In this document: piece after piece, positions 38,359 through 46,703 of the stretch
Layout: the number at the start of each line of letters is the position of its first letter
Position numbering within the stretch: position 1 is the first letter of the stretch
Source: Rhodoferax sp. U11-2br
GTDB taxonomy: Bacteria; Pseudomonadota; Gammaproteobacteria; Burkholderiales; Burkholderiaceae_C
Assembly (NCBI RefSeq): GCF_018619435.1
Contig: NZ_JAHFZF010000007.1
Coordinates: 1 to 64,000 of the forward strand
DNA: 64,000 nucleotides
Reading direction: 5' to 3'
Translations under genes and position numbers: made by a program
The notes under the pieces: generated by a model
Seen by the model: the letters and a program-made list of their open reading frames with translations, nothing else
What the model was told of the DNA's origin: nothing
Databases searched by the model: none

Positions 38359-38400
38359 AGGGCATCAGTTCGGTGGCCGAATGGCACCTGGCAATGGGTG

Positions 38401-39312
38401 TCACTGGCGCGGTGTCGCCTCCAGCAAAAACGCACGGCGGTTGGGTGGCGGAACACTCTGGTAGGCCTCCAGCGGGTCGGCCTGCCCGTCAGGCACCGCA
38501 TACGGAATGCAGTTGATGAACAGGGAGAACAGTTCGGCCTGGGAGCTGATGTCGAGCTTGCGATGGATGTTCTTGCGGTGGATCTTGATCGTGCCTTCGG
38601 TGGTGCTGATCCGCTGCGCGGTCAGCGCCGATGAATAACCGCTGATCATGTAGAACAGCACCTGGCGCTCGCGCTGTGTCAGCAGCGAACTGGCAAAGTT
38701 CTCGATGGTGCTCTGCACCTTGCGGTGGGTCAGGGTGTCGATGTCACGTTGTGAAGTCGCCACCGTGAGCTCATGGTGCTTGGCAGCGGACGAAAAAATC
38801 AGCGGCAGCAACATGTTGATGGCAACCATGTCCTCCAGCTCGAACTTGGCATGACGGATGCTGCGCTCGATGAAAATGTTCAACGCCGTGTCCTCGTTGA
38901 TGCGCCACAGCAGGTCAATCGAGTCCGACAAGCCAATCTGTGAATAAAACACCCGGTAGAACTCACTCTCGTAAAAGTCGTCGGGGGCAATATCACGCAG
39001 CCAGTAGATGCCACTGGGGCAACCCTGGGCAAACAGCTGGTAATTCGGGCACAACACATACGGCCCGGACAGGTAGGCATCTTCTGGCAGAGCCCGCTCC
39101 TGCGGGTTGAAGCGATGCACGATCCGGCGCGGTCGCTGCGCACGGTGGTAGACCATCACACCACCGGAATCAATGGCACAAACCGTACCCAGCAAATTGA
39201 GTACCGCGTCAAACCAGTGGGCGCTGCCAATGGCATCTGTCATTTTGGCCATGGCCGCCACCAGGGCGGGGCTCAATGGCAAAGACAGCTGGGAGCGATA
39301 AGGTTCTTGCAT
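38401..39312 (-). CDS. LuxR-family transcriptional regulator
   Basis: A 303-aa protein with a C-terminal GerE/LuxR helix-turn-helix (LLTQRERQVLFYMISGYSSA, then AQRISTTEGTIKIHRKNIHR; about residues 203-260). The N-terminal 200 residues contain a probable GAF-like sensing domain. It lies upstream of and co-directional with dgcN-dgcA and is a candidate regulator of them; known dgc operons use other regulators, so this is a guess from position. Confidence 0.88.
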   Translation of the reverse strand: MQEPYRSQLSLPLSPALVAAMAKMTDAIGSAHWFDAVLNLLGTVCAIDSGGVMVYHRAQRPRRIVHRFNPQERALPEDAYLSGPYVLCPNYQLFAQGCPSGIYWLRDIAPDDFYESEFYRVFYSQIGLSDSIDLLWRINEDTALNIFIERSIRHAKFELEDMVAINMLLPLIFSSAAKHHELTVATSQRDIDTLTHRKVQSTIENFASSLLTQRERQVLFYMISGYSSALTAQRISTTEGTIKIHRKNIHRKLDISSQAELFSLFINCIPYAVPDGQADPLEAYQSVPPPNRRAFLLEATPRQ

Positions 39313-39599
39313 GGCACTTGAGTTTAGTGGCTGTCCCGGGGCGGTGAGGCACCCATAAAACCTCGCATGCCCTGAACTCGGTCGACTGCTTTGTCAGCAC
39401 ATCAAGGTGTTTGGGGGCACCGTTATGACCTTTGCCTGGTTTTTAAGCACCCTCCGCCAAGCCAGGACTGGCGCGGGTTCTGGCAGTTGTTCAGCAGCTT
39501 GTCCACAGCTTTGGTCCCGCCTTTTGGGGACAAGGCAGCGCGTCATGCCTCAGCTGATCGTCAGAGAGGTCCCTCTGGCGCCTGCGGTAAGCTCAACCC

Positions 39600-40814
39600 A
39601 TGTCTCAAACCCACGTCCGCAAGCTGTTTTCCCAACGTCCGTTCATGCGTTTCTGGTTCGCCCGTCTGGCGGGTGTCAGTGCCAATCAGATGCTGATGGT
39701 GGCGGTGGCCTGGCACATGTACGACATCACCTCCAGTGCCTGGGATCTGGGCCTGGTGGGTCTGTTCCAGTTTGTGCCCGCCCTGCTGCTGATGTTGCCC
39801 GCCGGGCATGTGGCCGACCGGTTCCATCGTGCCCGCATCTTTGCGGCATGCCTGGGGCTCCAGGGCATGGTGGCCTTGGTGTTGATTGCTGCCACCCAGT
39901 TCCACTTTGCCTCGCGCGAGTTGATCTTGGGGATCTCGATCCTGCTCGGGGTGGCGCGGGCTTTTCAGATGCCGGCCCAACAAGCCTTGGTGCCACAACT
40001 GGTGCCGCAACACCTGTTGCAAAGCGCGGTGGCCATGAGCTCCAGCGGCATGCAGGTGGCAATCATTGGTGGGCCCGCGCTGGGAGGGCTGCTGTACACC
40101 AACGGTGCCACCACGGTGTATGTCACCTGTGCCGTGCTGCTGCTGATAGCGGCAACACTGGCCCTGATGGTGCGTTACCAACATCAGGTGAACCCGTTGA
40201 ACGCGACCTGGCAAACCGTGCTGGCCGGTTTTTCGTTTGTCTGGCAACACAAGGTGATCCTGGGCGCAACCTCTCTGGACCTCTTTGCGGTGCTGCTTGG
40301 GGGAGCCACCGCCTTGTTGCCGATTTATGCCCGCGACATCCTGCACACCGGCCCGGTTGGTCTGGGGGTCTTGCGCTCGGCACCGGCGGTAGGCGCCCTG
40401 TGTATGTCGCTGGCCATCATGCGCTGGCCATTGGCCCGGCATGTGGGGCGCCACCTGCTGGTGGCGGTCGCGGTGTTTGGTGTTGCCACCCTGGTGTTTG
40501 GTTTGTCCAGCCATTTTGGGCTGTCACTGATGGCCCTGGTGGTGACCGGTGCGGCCGACAGTGTCAGTGTGGTGATCCGCTCCACCCTGGTTCAGTTGGA
40601 GACACCCAACGAGATGCGGGGCCGGGTGTCGGCGGTCAACTCGATGTTCATCGGTGCCTCCAACCAGCTGGGGGAGTTCGAGTCAGGCGCCACCGCCGCC
40701 CTGTTTGGCGCTGTGGGCTCCGTCGTGCTGGGAGGTGCTGGCACCGTGTTGATCGCAGCATCTTGGCTCAAACTGTTCCCAAGCCTGGCCCGCCGTGACC
40801 ACATGCAGGTTTGA
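39600..40814 (+). CDS. MFS transporter (DHA3/EntS-like)
   Basis: A 404-aa major facilitator, about 12 helices, start MSQTHVRKLFSQRPFMRFWF. Motif A-like loop GHVADRFHRARIF (about 76) and ARAFQMPAQQALVPQLVP (about 120) are typical of the DHA3 group. Upstream spacer 39313-39599 (287 bp) holds no feature I can support. Substrate unknown; no visible link to nif genes. Confidence 0.9.
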   Translation: MSQTHVRKLFSQRPFMRFWFARLAGVSANQMLMVAVAWHMYDITSSAWDLGLVGLFQFVPALLLMLPAGHVADRFHRARIFAACLGLQGMVALVLIAATQFHFASRELILGISILLGVARAFQMPAQQALVPQLVPQHLLQSAVAMSSSGMQVAIIGGPALGGLLYTNGATTVYVTCAVLLLIAATLALMVRYQHQVNPLNATWQTVLAGFSFVWQHKVILGATSLDLFAVLLGGATALLPIYARDILHTGPVGLGVLRSAPAVGALCMSLAIMRWPLARHVGRHLLVAVAVFGVATLVFGLSSHFGLSLMALVVTGAADSVSVVIRSTLVQLETPNEMRGRVSAVNSMFIGASNQLGEFESGATAALFGAVGSVVLGGAGTVLIAASWLKLFPSLARRDHMQV

Positions 40815-40852
40815 CAGCCGGCGCCAGGCACCAAGGCCGCCCGGATGCTCTA

Positions 40853-40908
40853 GAAAACAGAGCTATCAGCCCTTTTAGGTATTGGGCCAGAGGCCGATTT
40901 TTTCAAAA
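40853..40908 (+). repeat. Dispersed intergenic repeat family A, copy 3
   Basis: Contains GAGCTATCAGCCCTTTTAGG, then GGGCCAGAGGCCGATTTTTT. It lies between the convergent MFS and SIR2-like genes. Confidence 0.7.
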
Positions 40909-40962
40909 TTATCCGGATGGAGGCGCCCGGTGTGTGGCTGGATAGAAAAGCGTCGCCGGGCC

Positions 40963-41802
40963 TCACGCTGCCAGGCTGGGCTGCATCGCGCCGATCAACA
41001 GCGGCGCAAACTCGGCCAGCGGCATCGGGATACGGATGATGTTTTGTTCTTCCAGAAAACGCGCTTCCATGCGGGTCGGCTCGTTTGGCAACACCGCCCA
41101 ATGCTGGTCGCTGGAGCGTTTCATGATCTGGCGTGCAAACGAGCGGGTCAGTTGGTCGTCAAAACGGCAGCCCAGAAACAGAAAGTGGCGCCCGCTGCGC
41201 CAGGTCTGCACCTGGGGCGGGATCGGCGTCTGGATGTCGATCTCGGTCAACACCTCCACGTAGTCGCTGTCCGACACCAGGTAGTTGCCTGCGGGGCTGT
41301 GTGCACCCCAGGGTTTGTAGAGCAGACGCCCAGGCGCATCTGACAGCTCGGCCAGCGGTGTGCCGTCTGCCGCGTAGGCACCGGTCCACTGGCCAAAGTG
41401 TTCGGACTGCGACAGCCCCTGCACCTGCACCCAGGACTGGCTGCTCTGCACCAGCGCGCTGGCAAAACTGTCGTCGTACCAGGTATCCACCCACAGCTTG
41501 GCGCCACTGCTGGCCAGCGCCAATTGCAGGGCCGAGGGGCTGGGTGTGGTGGCAAAAGCCTCGTTCATCAGGTGCACCACCGACTTGCGGTGTTTGAAGT
41601 TCTCGATGAACTGGGCGGTTTGCGTCAGGCGCTTGCGTATCTTGTGCGGCACACTGACCTTGGCCGTCATGCTCTCGGCCAGCGCCAGCGGAGTTTTCGG
41701 CACCGCCACATCGCTGCACAGCGACAACATCTCTGGCCCCATGTAAGGGATGACCGAGCCGGTGGCCAGCTGGCTGGCAATGTCGTTGATCAGATCAGTC
41801 AT
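40963..41802 (-). CDS. SIR2-like domain protein at the end of the nifB operon
   Basis: A 279-aa protein with features of the SIR2-like (non-canonical sirtuin fold) domain: an N-terminal dinucleotide-loop-like segment VIPYMGPEML (about 17-26) and the C-terminal FLFLGCRFDDQLTRSFA, the usual GxSxxD-like region. The catalytic His of true sirtuin deacetylases is not obvious. It is the last gene after nifT and the DegT-like gene, separated by a 115-bp repeat. SIR2-like domains elsewhere act in NAD+ binding or hydrolysis, including phage defence; here a nif-linked role is possible but unproven. Confidence 0.72.
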   Translation of the reverse strand: MTDLINDIASQLATGSVIPYMGPEMLSLCSDVAVPKTPLALAESMTAKVSVPHKIRKRLTQTAQFIENFKHRKSVVHLMNEAFATTPSPSALQLALASSGAKLWVDTWYDDSFASALVQSSQSWVQVQGLSQSEHFGQWTGAYAADGTPLAELSDAPGRLLYKPWGAHSPAGNYLVSDSDYVEVLTEIDIQTPIPPQVQTWRSGRHFLFLGCRFDDQLTRSFARQIMKRSSDQHWAVLPNEPTRMEARFLEEQNIIRIPMPLAEFAPLLIGAMQPSLAA

Positions 41803-41887
41803 AAAGTACTTTCAATAGTGACAGAAGGGGGTTTCTTAGCCAGACATGCCGAGGAACTGGCTTTGCCAGGCCGCTGGCATGGCCCCC

Positions 41888-42002
41888 TGAGGGGGCTGAA
41901 GGCCGCGGCTCCAAACCTGCCTGCGCAGGTTTGGACGTGCCTGCAGTGACGCAGGCTGTGACTGCGTCCCCCAGCGCATACGCGCAGCGAGCAAGCAACG
42001 GG
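41888..42002 (-). repeat. 115-bp repeat family B, copy 1 (DegT-like/SIR2-like spacer)
   Basis: Starts 8 bp after the DegT-like stop and is nearly identical (I count one difference) to 59128-59242. It contains nested inverted repeats (CCAAACCTGC / GCAGGTTTGG). It is oriented with transcription, as is the other copy. Confidence 0.9.
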
Positions 42003-42010
42003 GGTGTTCA

Positions 42011-43171
42011 TCAATAGATCGCCGCACCGGCGCCGACATTGGAAGCCGTGTCCTTGAGCGTCTTGACGATGTACTGCACCTGTTCTTCGTCCAGCCCAGT
42101 GTGCAGAGGCAGCGCCAGCGCGCGGTCGCCGATACGTTCGGTGTCGATCAGCAGACCACGCGGCTGCCCAGTGGTCTCGCTCGTGTTCATGTAATAAAAC
42201 TGCTGGTGTAACGGGTGGCTGTAGGCGGCAGACTCGATGCCGCAGGACAGCAGGTCATCCATCATCTGGGCGCGTGTGCTGCCCGAGAAACGTTTGCCCA
42301 GGTGCACCACGTAGAGCATCCAGTGCACCTCGTGTACGCCCTGGCCGATGTAGGGCGGCTTGATGCCTTCAAAACTCTGCATCTGCTCGTGGTACCAGGC
42401 CACCACCTGCTGGCGCGCAGCCAGCCGATCATCCAACCCAGCCAGCTGCGCCAGACCGAGTGCGGCGGTGAGTTCACTCATGCCCGCCTGCAGGGGCACC
42501 CGTGCGCCGACCGACACCGAGGCACGATCGACCAAGCGACGCTGGCGCAGGTAACGCAGCTCATGCACCAGCGTATCGTCATCGGTGACCAGCATGCCGC
42601 CCTCACCGGTGCACAAGGCACAGGGTGCTGAGAAATCAAACACCGACACATCACCAAAGCTGCCCACGGCCCGCCCCTGGTAGCGCGAGCCCAGGGCCTC
42701 GGTGCTGTCTTCGATCAGGGCAATGCCATGCGCGTCTGCCAGCTGTCGCAATGCGTCCCAGGCCGCTGGGTGGCCGTTGGTGTTACCTGCCAGCACCGCA
42801 CGGGTCTGGGGCGTGATCTTGAGGGCGGCTTTTTCGGGGCTCAGGCTGCCAGTCCAGTAGTTGATGTCAGCAAACACTGGCGTGGCCCCGGCCAGGGTGA
42901 TGGCCTGCGCCACCTGGTGCCAGGTGTGGGCGGTGCAGATCACCTCGTCACCGGGGCCGATGCCCAGCGCACGCAGGGTGATCCAGCAGCCCAAGGTGCC
43001 GCTGCCCACCGCCACCGCGTGTTTGCGCCCGGCCCAGTTGGCAAAAGCAGACTCAAACGCCTGGACCATCGGGCCGTCACCCCAGCGACCAGACTGCAAC
43101 ACCGCGCGCACCAGATCGAGCTCGCGCGTGCCACATTCGGGCTCAAACAGGGGGATGACGTCGATGTCCAT
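42011..43171 (-). CDS. DegT/DnrJ/EryC1-fold protein lacking the PLP lysine
   Basis: A 386-aa protein clearly of the DegT/DnrJ sugar-aminotransferase fold: LFEPECGTRELDLVRAVLQS, AVGSGTLGCWITLRALGIGP, ALIEDSTEALGSRYQG with the PLP-pyridine Asp155, and LCTGEGGMLVTDDD. In the segment where the family has F-S-F-x3-K before TGEGG, this protein reads FDFSAPCALCTGEGG, so the Schiff-base lysine is replaced by Cys184. It is unlikely to be a standard aminotransferase. It lies in the nifB operon between the 86-aa gene and the SIR2-like gene; ATG 43171 is chosen at the domain start. Confidence 0.88.
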   Translation of the reverse strand: MDIDVIPLFEPECGTRELDLVRAVLQSGRWGDGPMVQAFESAFANWAGRKHAVAVGSGTLGCWITLRALGIGPGDEVICTAHTWHQVAQAITLAGATPVFADINYWTGSLSPEKAALKITPQTRAVLAGNTNGHPAAWDALRQLADAHGIALIEDSTEALGSRYQGRAVGSFGDVSVFDFSAPCALCTGEGGMLVTDDDTLVHELRYLRQRRLVDRASVSVGARVPLQAGMSELTAALGLAQLAGLDDRLAARQQVVAWYHEQMQSFEGIKPPYIGQGVHEVHWMLYVVHLGKRFSGSTRAQMMDDLLSCGIESAAYSHPLHQQFYYMNTSETTGQPRGLLIDTERIGDRALALPLHTGLDEEQVQYIVKTLKDTASNVGAGAAIY

Positions 43172-43179
43172 GGCGTGGG

Positions 43180-43440
43180 TCAATCCTGCGTCAGGATCAG
43201 CGCCGTGGCCTCTTCGGGCTGCTCGGTGATGGCCCAGCAATGCCCGGTGGAGGTGGCCAGGTAAATGCTGCGCGCACCACAGCGCAGCGCGGCGGTTTCA
43301 CCCCGCATGTCCATCGCGTCCACCACCACCACACGTTGCTCCGGGTGACTGGCGCGCCAACTGGCAGCCGCCTCGCGCACGCTGGCGGCCGAGGCCAACA
43401 GCTGCGCGGCGCTGTGTAAATCGTCCTGGGTGATGGCCAT
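43180..43440 (-). CDS. Small unknown protein between nifT and the DegT-like gene
   Basis: An 86-aa acidic protein starting MAITQDDLHSAAQLLASAAS, with a central hydrophobic strand (QRVVVVDAMDMRGET) and ARSIYLATSTGHCWAITEQ. No known motif. ATG 43440 is 2 bp after the nifT stop; a TTG at 43446 overlapping that stop is an alternative. It is tightly packed in the operon, so probably real and nif-related; function not known to me. Confidence 0.82.
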   Translation of the reverse strand: MAITQDDLHSAAQLLASAASVREAAASWRASHPEQRVVVVDAMDMRGETAALRCGARSIYLATSTGHCWAITEQPEEATALILTQD

Positions 43441-43442
43441 CG

Positions 43443-43670
43443 TCAATCACCCGCGTCTTCTATCAAGGCAAGGCGGCGCGCCTCCACCGTGATCGGCAGC
43501 GGGGTGTCGGCGGGCATCTCGGGCAGATCAAACTGCCAGCCGTTGCCCAGGGTCACCACCCCTCCCCACATGCCGGGATTGGCCATGGCCACAATCGGTT
43601 CCTCCAGGTCTTTTTTGGCGACATAACCGGTCAACGTGCCTTTGCTGTCTTTGCGGATCATGAGTTTCAT
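43443..43670 (-). CDS. nifT: Nitrogen fixation protein NifT/FixU
   Basis: A 75-aa NifT. Family features: MKLMIRKDSKG, VAKKDLEEPIVAMANPGMWG and the conserved tail LPEMPADTPLPITVEARRL. Non-essential in tested diazotrophs, role unclear. It lies 39 bp after nifS. Confidence 0.95.
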   Translation of the reverse strand: MKLMIRKDSKGTLTGYVAKKDLEEPIVAMANPGMWGGVVTLGNGWQFDLPEMPADTPLPITVEARRLALIEDAGD

Positions 43671-43709
43671 GGGTGTGGGTCCTGGTGGGTTTAAAAGGGT
43701 TTGGGGGCT

Positions 43710-44855
43710 TCAGGTCAGCGTCAGTTCGTCCTGCAGCAGCGGGGCCAGCAGGGGTGGCAATTCGCGCAGCACATAGGCCACATCCTCCGGCGTGGTGGTG
43801 GCACCCAGCGAGAACCGCACGGCCGCCAGCGCCTCATCGCCCGGCACCCCCATGGCGCGCAGCACATGCGAGGGCTCACTGCCACCCGAGGAACAGGCGG
43901 CACCGCTGGAGGCGGCGACATGCAGGCGCTCCAGGCGCTGCAGCACCACATCGACCGACAGGCGGCCAAAACGCAGATAACTGGTGCCGGGCAGGCGCGC
44001 TTGGCCCTGGCACCACACCACGGTGCTCGGCAAGGCACCTTGCAGGCCAGCCTCCAGTCTGTCGCGCAGCTCGGCCACCCGCGCCGCCTCGGCCGCCAGA
44101 TCCCCCAGTAACTCCAGTGCAGCGGCCAGGCCCACAATCCCAGGCAGGTTCTCAGTGCCGCCCCGGCGACCGCGCTCCTGGCTGCCCAGGCTTTGCGGCA
44201 CCAGCGGCACCCCCTGGCGCAGCAGCAGCGCCCCCACACCCTTGGGGCCACGGAACTTGTGGGCCGACAGCGACACCGCATCAGCCCCACTGCGGGCAAA
44301 GTCAAAAGGCAGCTTGCCAATGAACTGGGTGGCATCCAGGTGCAGCAGCGCACCCGCCGCATGTGCCAGATCTACCATCTCGGCCACCGGCATCAACACA
44401 CCGGTTTCGTTGTTGGCCGCCATCAAGGACACCAGCGCCACATCGGGGCCCAGCATCGCCTTGGCAGCCACCAGATCAAGCTGGCCACTGGGCAGCACAG
44501 GGATGAAATCCACCTGCACCCCGTCCGTAGCCAAAGCCTTGGCCAAACGCAGGTGCGCGCTGTGCTCAACACGGCTGAACAACACCCGCTGGCGGCCGGG
44601 CGCAGCACCCGTCAGCAGACCACGCACCGCCAGGTGGTTGGATTCGGTGGCGCCGCTGGTGAAGATCACCTCCACCGGCTTGCAGCCCAGCACACGGGCC
44701 ACGGTGGCACGGGCACTGGCCAGCACCCGTTTGGACTCTTGCCCGGGGCCGTGTTGTGACGAACTGTTGGCCCAGACACCCGTCATCACCGGCAGCATCG
44801 CAGCGATGACGCCGGGGGCCAGGGGGGTGGTGGCGTTGTGGTCGAGGTAAATCAT
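43710..44855 (-). CDS. nifS: Cysteine desulfurase NifS
   Basis: PLP enzyme that takes sulfur from cysteine for Fe-S cluster assembly of nitrogenase components. 381 aa from ATG 44855 (MIYLDHNATTPLAPGV). PLP Lys in SLSAHKFRGPKG (about 200); the active-site Cys in ASSGAACSSGGSEPSHVL (about 325). A second, IscS-like desulfurase is encoded at 56653. Confidence 0.94.
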   Translation of the reverse strand: MIYLDHNATTPLAPGVIAAMLPVMTGVWANSSSQHGPGQESKRVLASARATVARVLGCKPVEVIFTSGATESNHLAVRGLLTGAAPGRQRVLFSRVEHSAHLRLAKALATDGVQVDFIPVLPSGQLDLVAAKAMLGPDVALVSLMAANNETGVLMPVAEMVDLAHAAGALLHLDATQFIGKLPFDFARSGADAVSLSAHKFRGPKGVGALLLRQGVPLVPQSLGSQERGRRGGTENLPGIVGLAAALELLGDLAAEAARVAELRDRLEAGLQGALPSTVVWCQGQARLPGTSYLRFGRLSVDVVLQRLERLHVAASSGAACSSGGSEPSHVLRAMGVPGDEALAAVRFSLGATTTPEDVAYVLRELPPLLAPLLQDELTLT

Positions 44856-44874
44856 GGCAGAAACAGCCGAGGCC

Positions 44875-45225
44875 TCAGAGCCAGAAGACGCGCTCGGTAT
44901 CCACACACAGCGCCTCCAGCAAGACCTCCAAGGGCTGGTCTTGCAGCTGCGGCACCCAGGCACTGATCGCATGGTCGCGCGAACTCAGGCTCCAGTGGCC
45001 ACAAGTCATGGGCATCAGCAAGGCAATGTCGATCACCCCACCCTGCGGGTCCACATGGCGCGAGCAGCAAGGGCTTTGAATCAGAAAACCCTCGCCTTGG
45101 GTCGTGACACGCGGGGTGACATACCGGTAGCGCTGGCGCTCACGCAGGGCTCGTTGCAGGCGCAGCTGGATCAGGTCCAGCACCTGGGCCCCGGGCGCCA
45201 CCTTGACCGCGCTGTCGGTGGTCAC
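44875..45225 (-). CDS. Conserved-looking nif operon protein of unknown function
   Basis: A 116-aa protein, GTG start 45225 overlapping the second nifZ stop (GTGA). It contains SPCCSRHVDPQGGVIDIALL and PMTCGHWSLSSRDHAIS, then VLLEALCVDTERVFWL at the end. The CC pair and later Cys could bind a metal. I do not recognise a named family. It is tightly coupled between nifZ and nifS. Confidence 0.82.
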   Translation of the reverse strand: MTTDSAVKVAPGAQVLDLIQLRLQRALRERQRYRYVTPRVTTQGEGFLIQSPCCSRHVDPQGGVIDIALLMPMTCGHWSLSSRDHAISAWVPQLQDQPLEVLLEALCVDTERVFWL

Positions 45226-45515
45226 ACCGGCTCCTCGGTTTCTGGCAGCAGACCCGGCGGGGCCGGTACCAGCTCGATCTCCAGGCAGCCCACCACACAG
45301 TCGGCAAACTGCACCAGATACACCGGCTCATTGAGCTCGGGTGCATGGCCAATGTTGACCACCTCACCCACCGTGCCACGCGCAGCCAGCAAGGCATCAG
45401 GTTCACGCTCGGGATAACTGCCGTCGTTGACCAGATCGTCCAGCGCAATCACCCGCTGGCCCCAGGCGTAGGCGGGGGCACGCGGTTCCAGACCCGGCAA
45501 ATTGGATTCAGTCAT
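45222..45515 (-). CDS. nifZ: NifZ-domain protein (second copy)
   Basis: A 97-aa protein with the NifZ core: GQRVIALDDLVNDGSYPERE, LLAARGTVGEVVNIGH and EPVYLVQFADCVVGCLEIEL. NifZ acts with NifH in P-cluster maturation. The start overlaps the preceding nifZ gene (ATGA). Less typical than its partner; perhaps a split of labour or a paralogue. Confidence 0.87.
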   Translation of the reverse strand: MTESNLPGLEPRAPAYAWGQRVIALDDLVNDGSYPEREPDALLAARGTVGEVVNIGHAPELNEPVYLVQFADCVVGCLEIELVPAPPGLLPETEEPV

Positions 45516-45874
45516 GGTGTGTCCTCCAGGGGTTGGGCCGAGCCCAGGGTGGCCAATGCGGCGGCTTTGTCGCCCAGTTGCGCCAGCACCTCGGGTGGTA
45601 ACTTGTCGAGCGTGCAAAGCTCCTTAGCACGCATGCCCACGCGGTGACCAGACTCGATGAAGTCCACCGCGTAGATGTAGTACTGCTGCAAAAAGGTGTT
45701 GATGCTGTTCACATATCCGATGTCGCCCTTGTGCACCAGCACGTCACCGATGTCGTAACCCCGGTAGGTGCCGTCGTTGCGCACCACCGAACGCGCGACC
45801 ACCCGCTCGCCAAAACTGAAACGCGGCGGGTAGGCGGTTTCCAGCTCGTCGTCATCACGGTTGATGTCAGCCAT
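45512..45874 (-). CDS. nifZ: Nitrogen fixation protein NifZ
   Basis: A 120-aa NifZ with FSFGERVVARSVVRNDGTYR, VLVHKGDIGYVNSINTFLQQ, YYIYAVDFIESGHRVGMR, matching the family well. From ATG 45874, which lies within the end of the LRV gene (8-nt overlap). Assists the second P-cluster step on NifDK. Confidence 0.92.
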   Translation of the reverse strand: MADINRDDDELETAYPPRFSFGERVVARSVVRNDGTYRGYDIGDVLVHKGDIGYVNSINTFLQQYYIYAVDFIESGHRVGMRAKELCTLDKLPPEVLAQLGDKAAALATLGSAQPLEDTP

Positions 45875-46703
45875 GCTCAACCCCTTCAATGACCCCTACC
45901 ACCTCACGGCGTGCCTTCACGGCCGCGCGAACCTCCTCATCCGGGTCGTCCTGCAGCTGCTGTAATAGCGCGGGATCGGCGCGCTGGGCGACCTCCCAGC
46001 GCACGCGCCAGTCGGTGTCGTGCACCAGTTGAAACAATAGCGGCACCGGCAGACGCTCAGCCACCACACGGCGCACCTCGGGCTCGGCATCGTCAACCAA
46101 ACGCAGCAGGGCTGGCATGGCCAGGCGCTGCGCCACACACAGGCGCACCGAGCGATCGGGGTCATGAACCATGGTTGGCAAAATCGCCAGCGGCAGCCGC
46201 TGTGCCACCCGCTCACGCACACCGTAGTCGGGGTCATGGCGCAAACGCGCCAGTTCAGCCGCGGGCAGCCGATGCGCGACCCGGATGCGTACCTCGCGGT
46301 GCGGGTCATCGGCCAGCCGCGCCAGCTGGGTCAATGGCAGGCGCATCGCCACCTGCATGCGCACGGTTTCATCGGGGTCATCCACCAGACCACCCAGCCG
46401 GAAGACGCTGACATAACGCGCAGCAATCGCCCGCACCTCGAAATAGGGGTGCGCCAGCTGCCCATCGGCCAGCTCAGGATGCCAACGGAAAAAACGGTCA
46501 ATACGCCGTGCATACACATCCTGCATACAGGCGTGACCCGGTGCACAACCCTGCCGGTGTGGCAAAGGCCGCAGCGACACAAACTCACACGCGGCACAGT
46601 GGATCGGCCCACCCTGCCAATCCTGGGGCGAGATGTCGGTGTCGGACAGGTGTGCGCTGTCTGCGGCCTCGGTGTGGGGGGTGGGGCTCAGCAGCAAGCT
46701 CAT
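45867..46703 (-). CDS. 4Fe-4S leucine-rich-variant (LRV) repeat protein
   Basis: A 278-aa protein like the Azotobacter LRV protein. The N-terminal cluster domain has C36-x2-C39-x13-C53-x5-C59, expected to hold a [4Fe-4S] cluster. It is followed by about eight 24-residue helical repeats (for example LARLADDPHREVRIRVAHRL), a curved solenoid. Probably a protein-interaction scaffold in nitrogenase maturation; function unproven. It overlaps the TPR-like gene (ATGA) upstream and nifZ downstream. Confidence 0.92.
   Translation of the reverse strand: MSLLLSPTPHTEAADSAHLSDTDISPQDWQGGPIHCAACEFVSLRPLPHRQGCAPGHACMQDVYARRIDRFFRWHPELADGQLAHPYFEVRAIAARYVSVFRLGGLVDDPDETVRMQVAMRLPLTQLARLADDPHREVRIRVAHRLPAAELARLRHDPDYGVRERVAQRLPLAILPTMVHDPDRSVRLCVAQRLAMPALLRLVDDAEPEVRRVVAERLPVPLLFQLVHDTDWRVRWEVAQRADPALLQQLQDDPDEEVRAAVKARREVVGVIEGVEHG

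Noticed and set aside
41888-42014. Small Cys/Arg-rich ORFs inside the 115-bp repeats as genes
   Set aside because: The same peptide appears at both repeat copies only because the DNA is repeated; no ribosome site and palindromic content.
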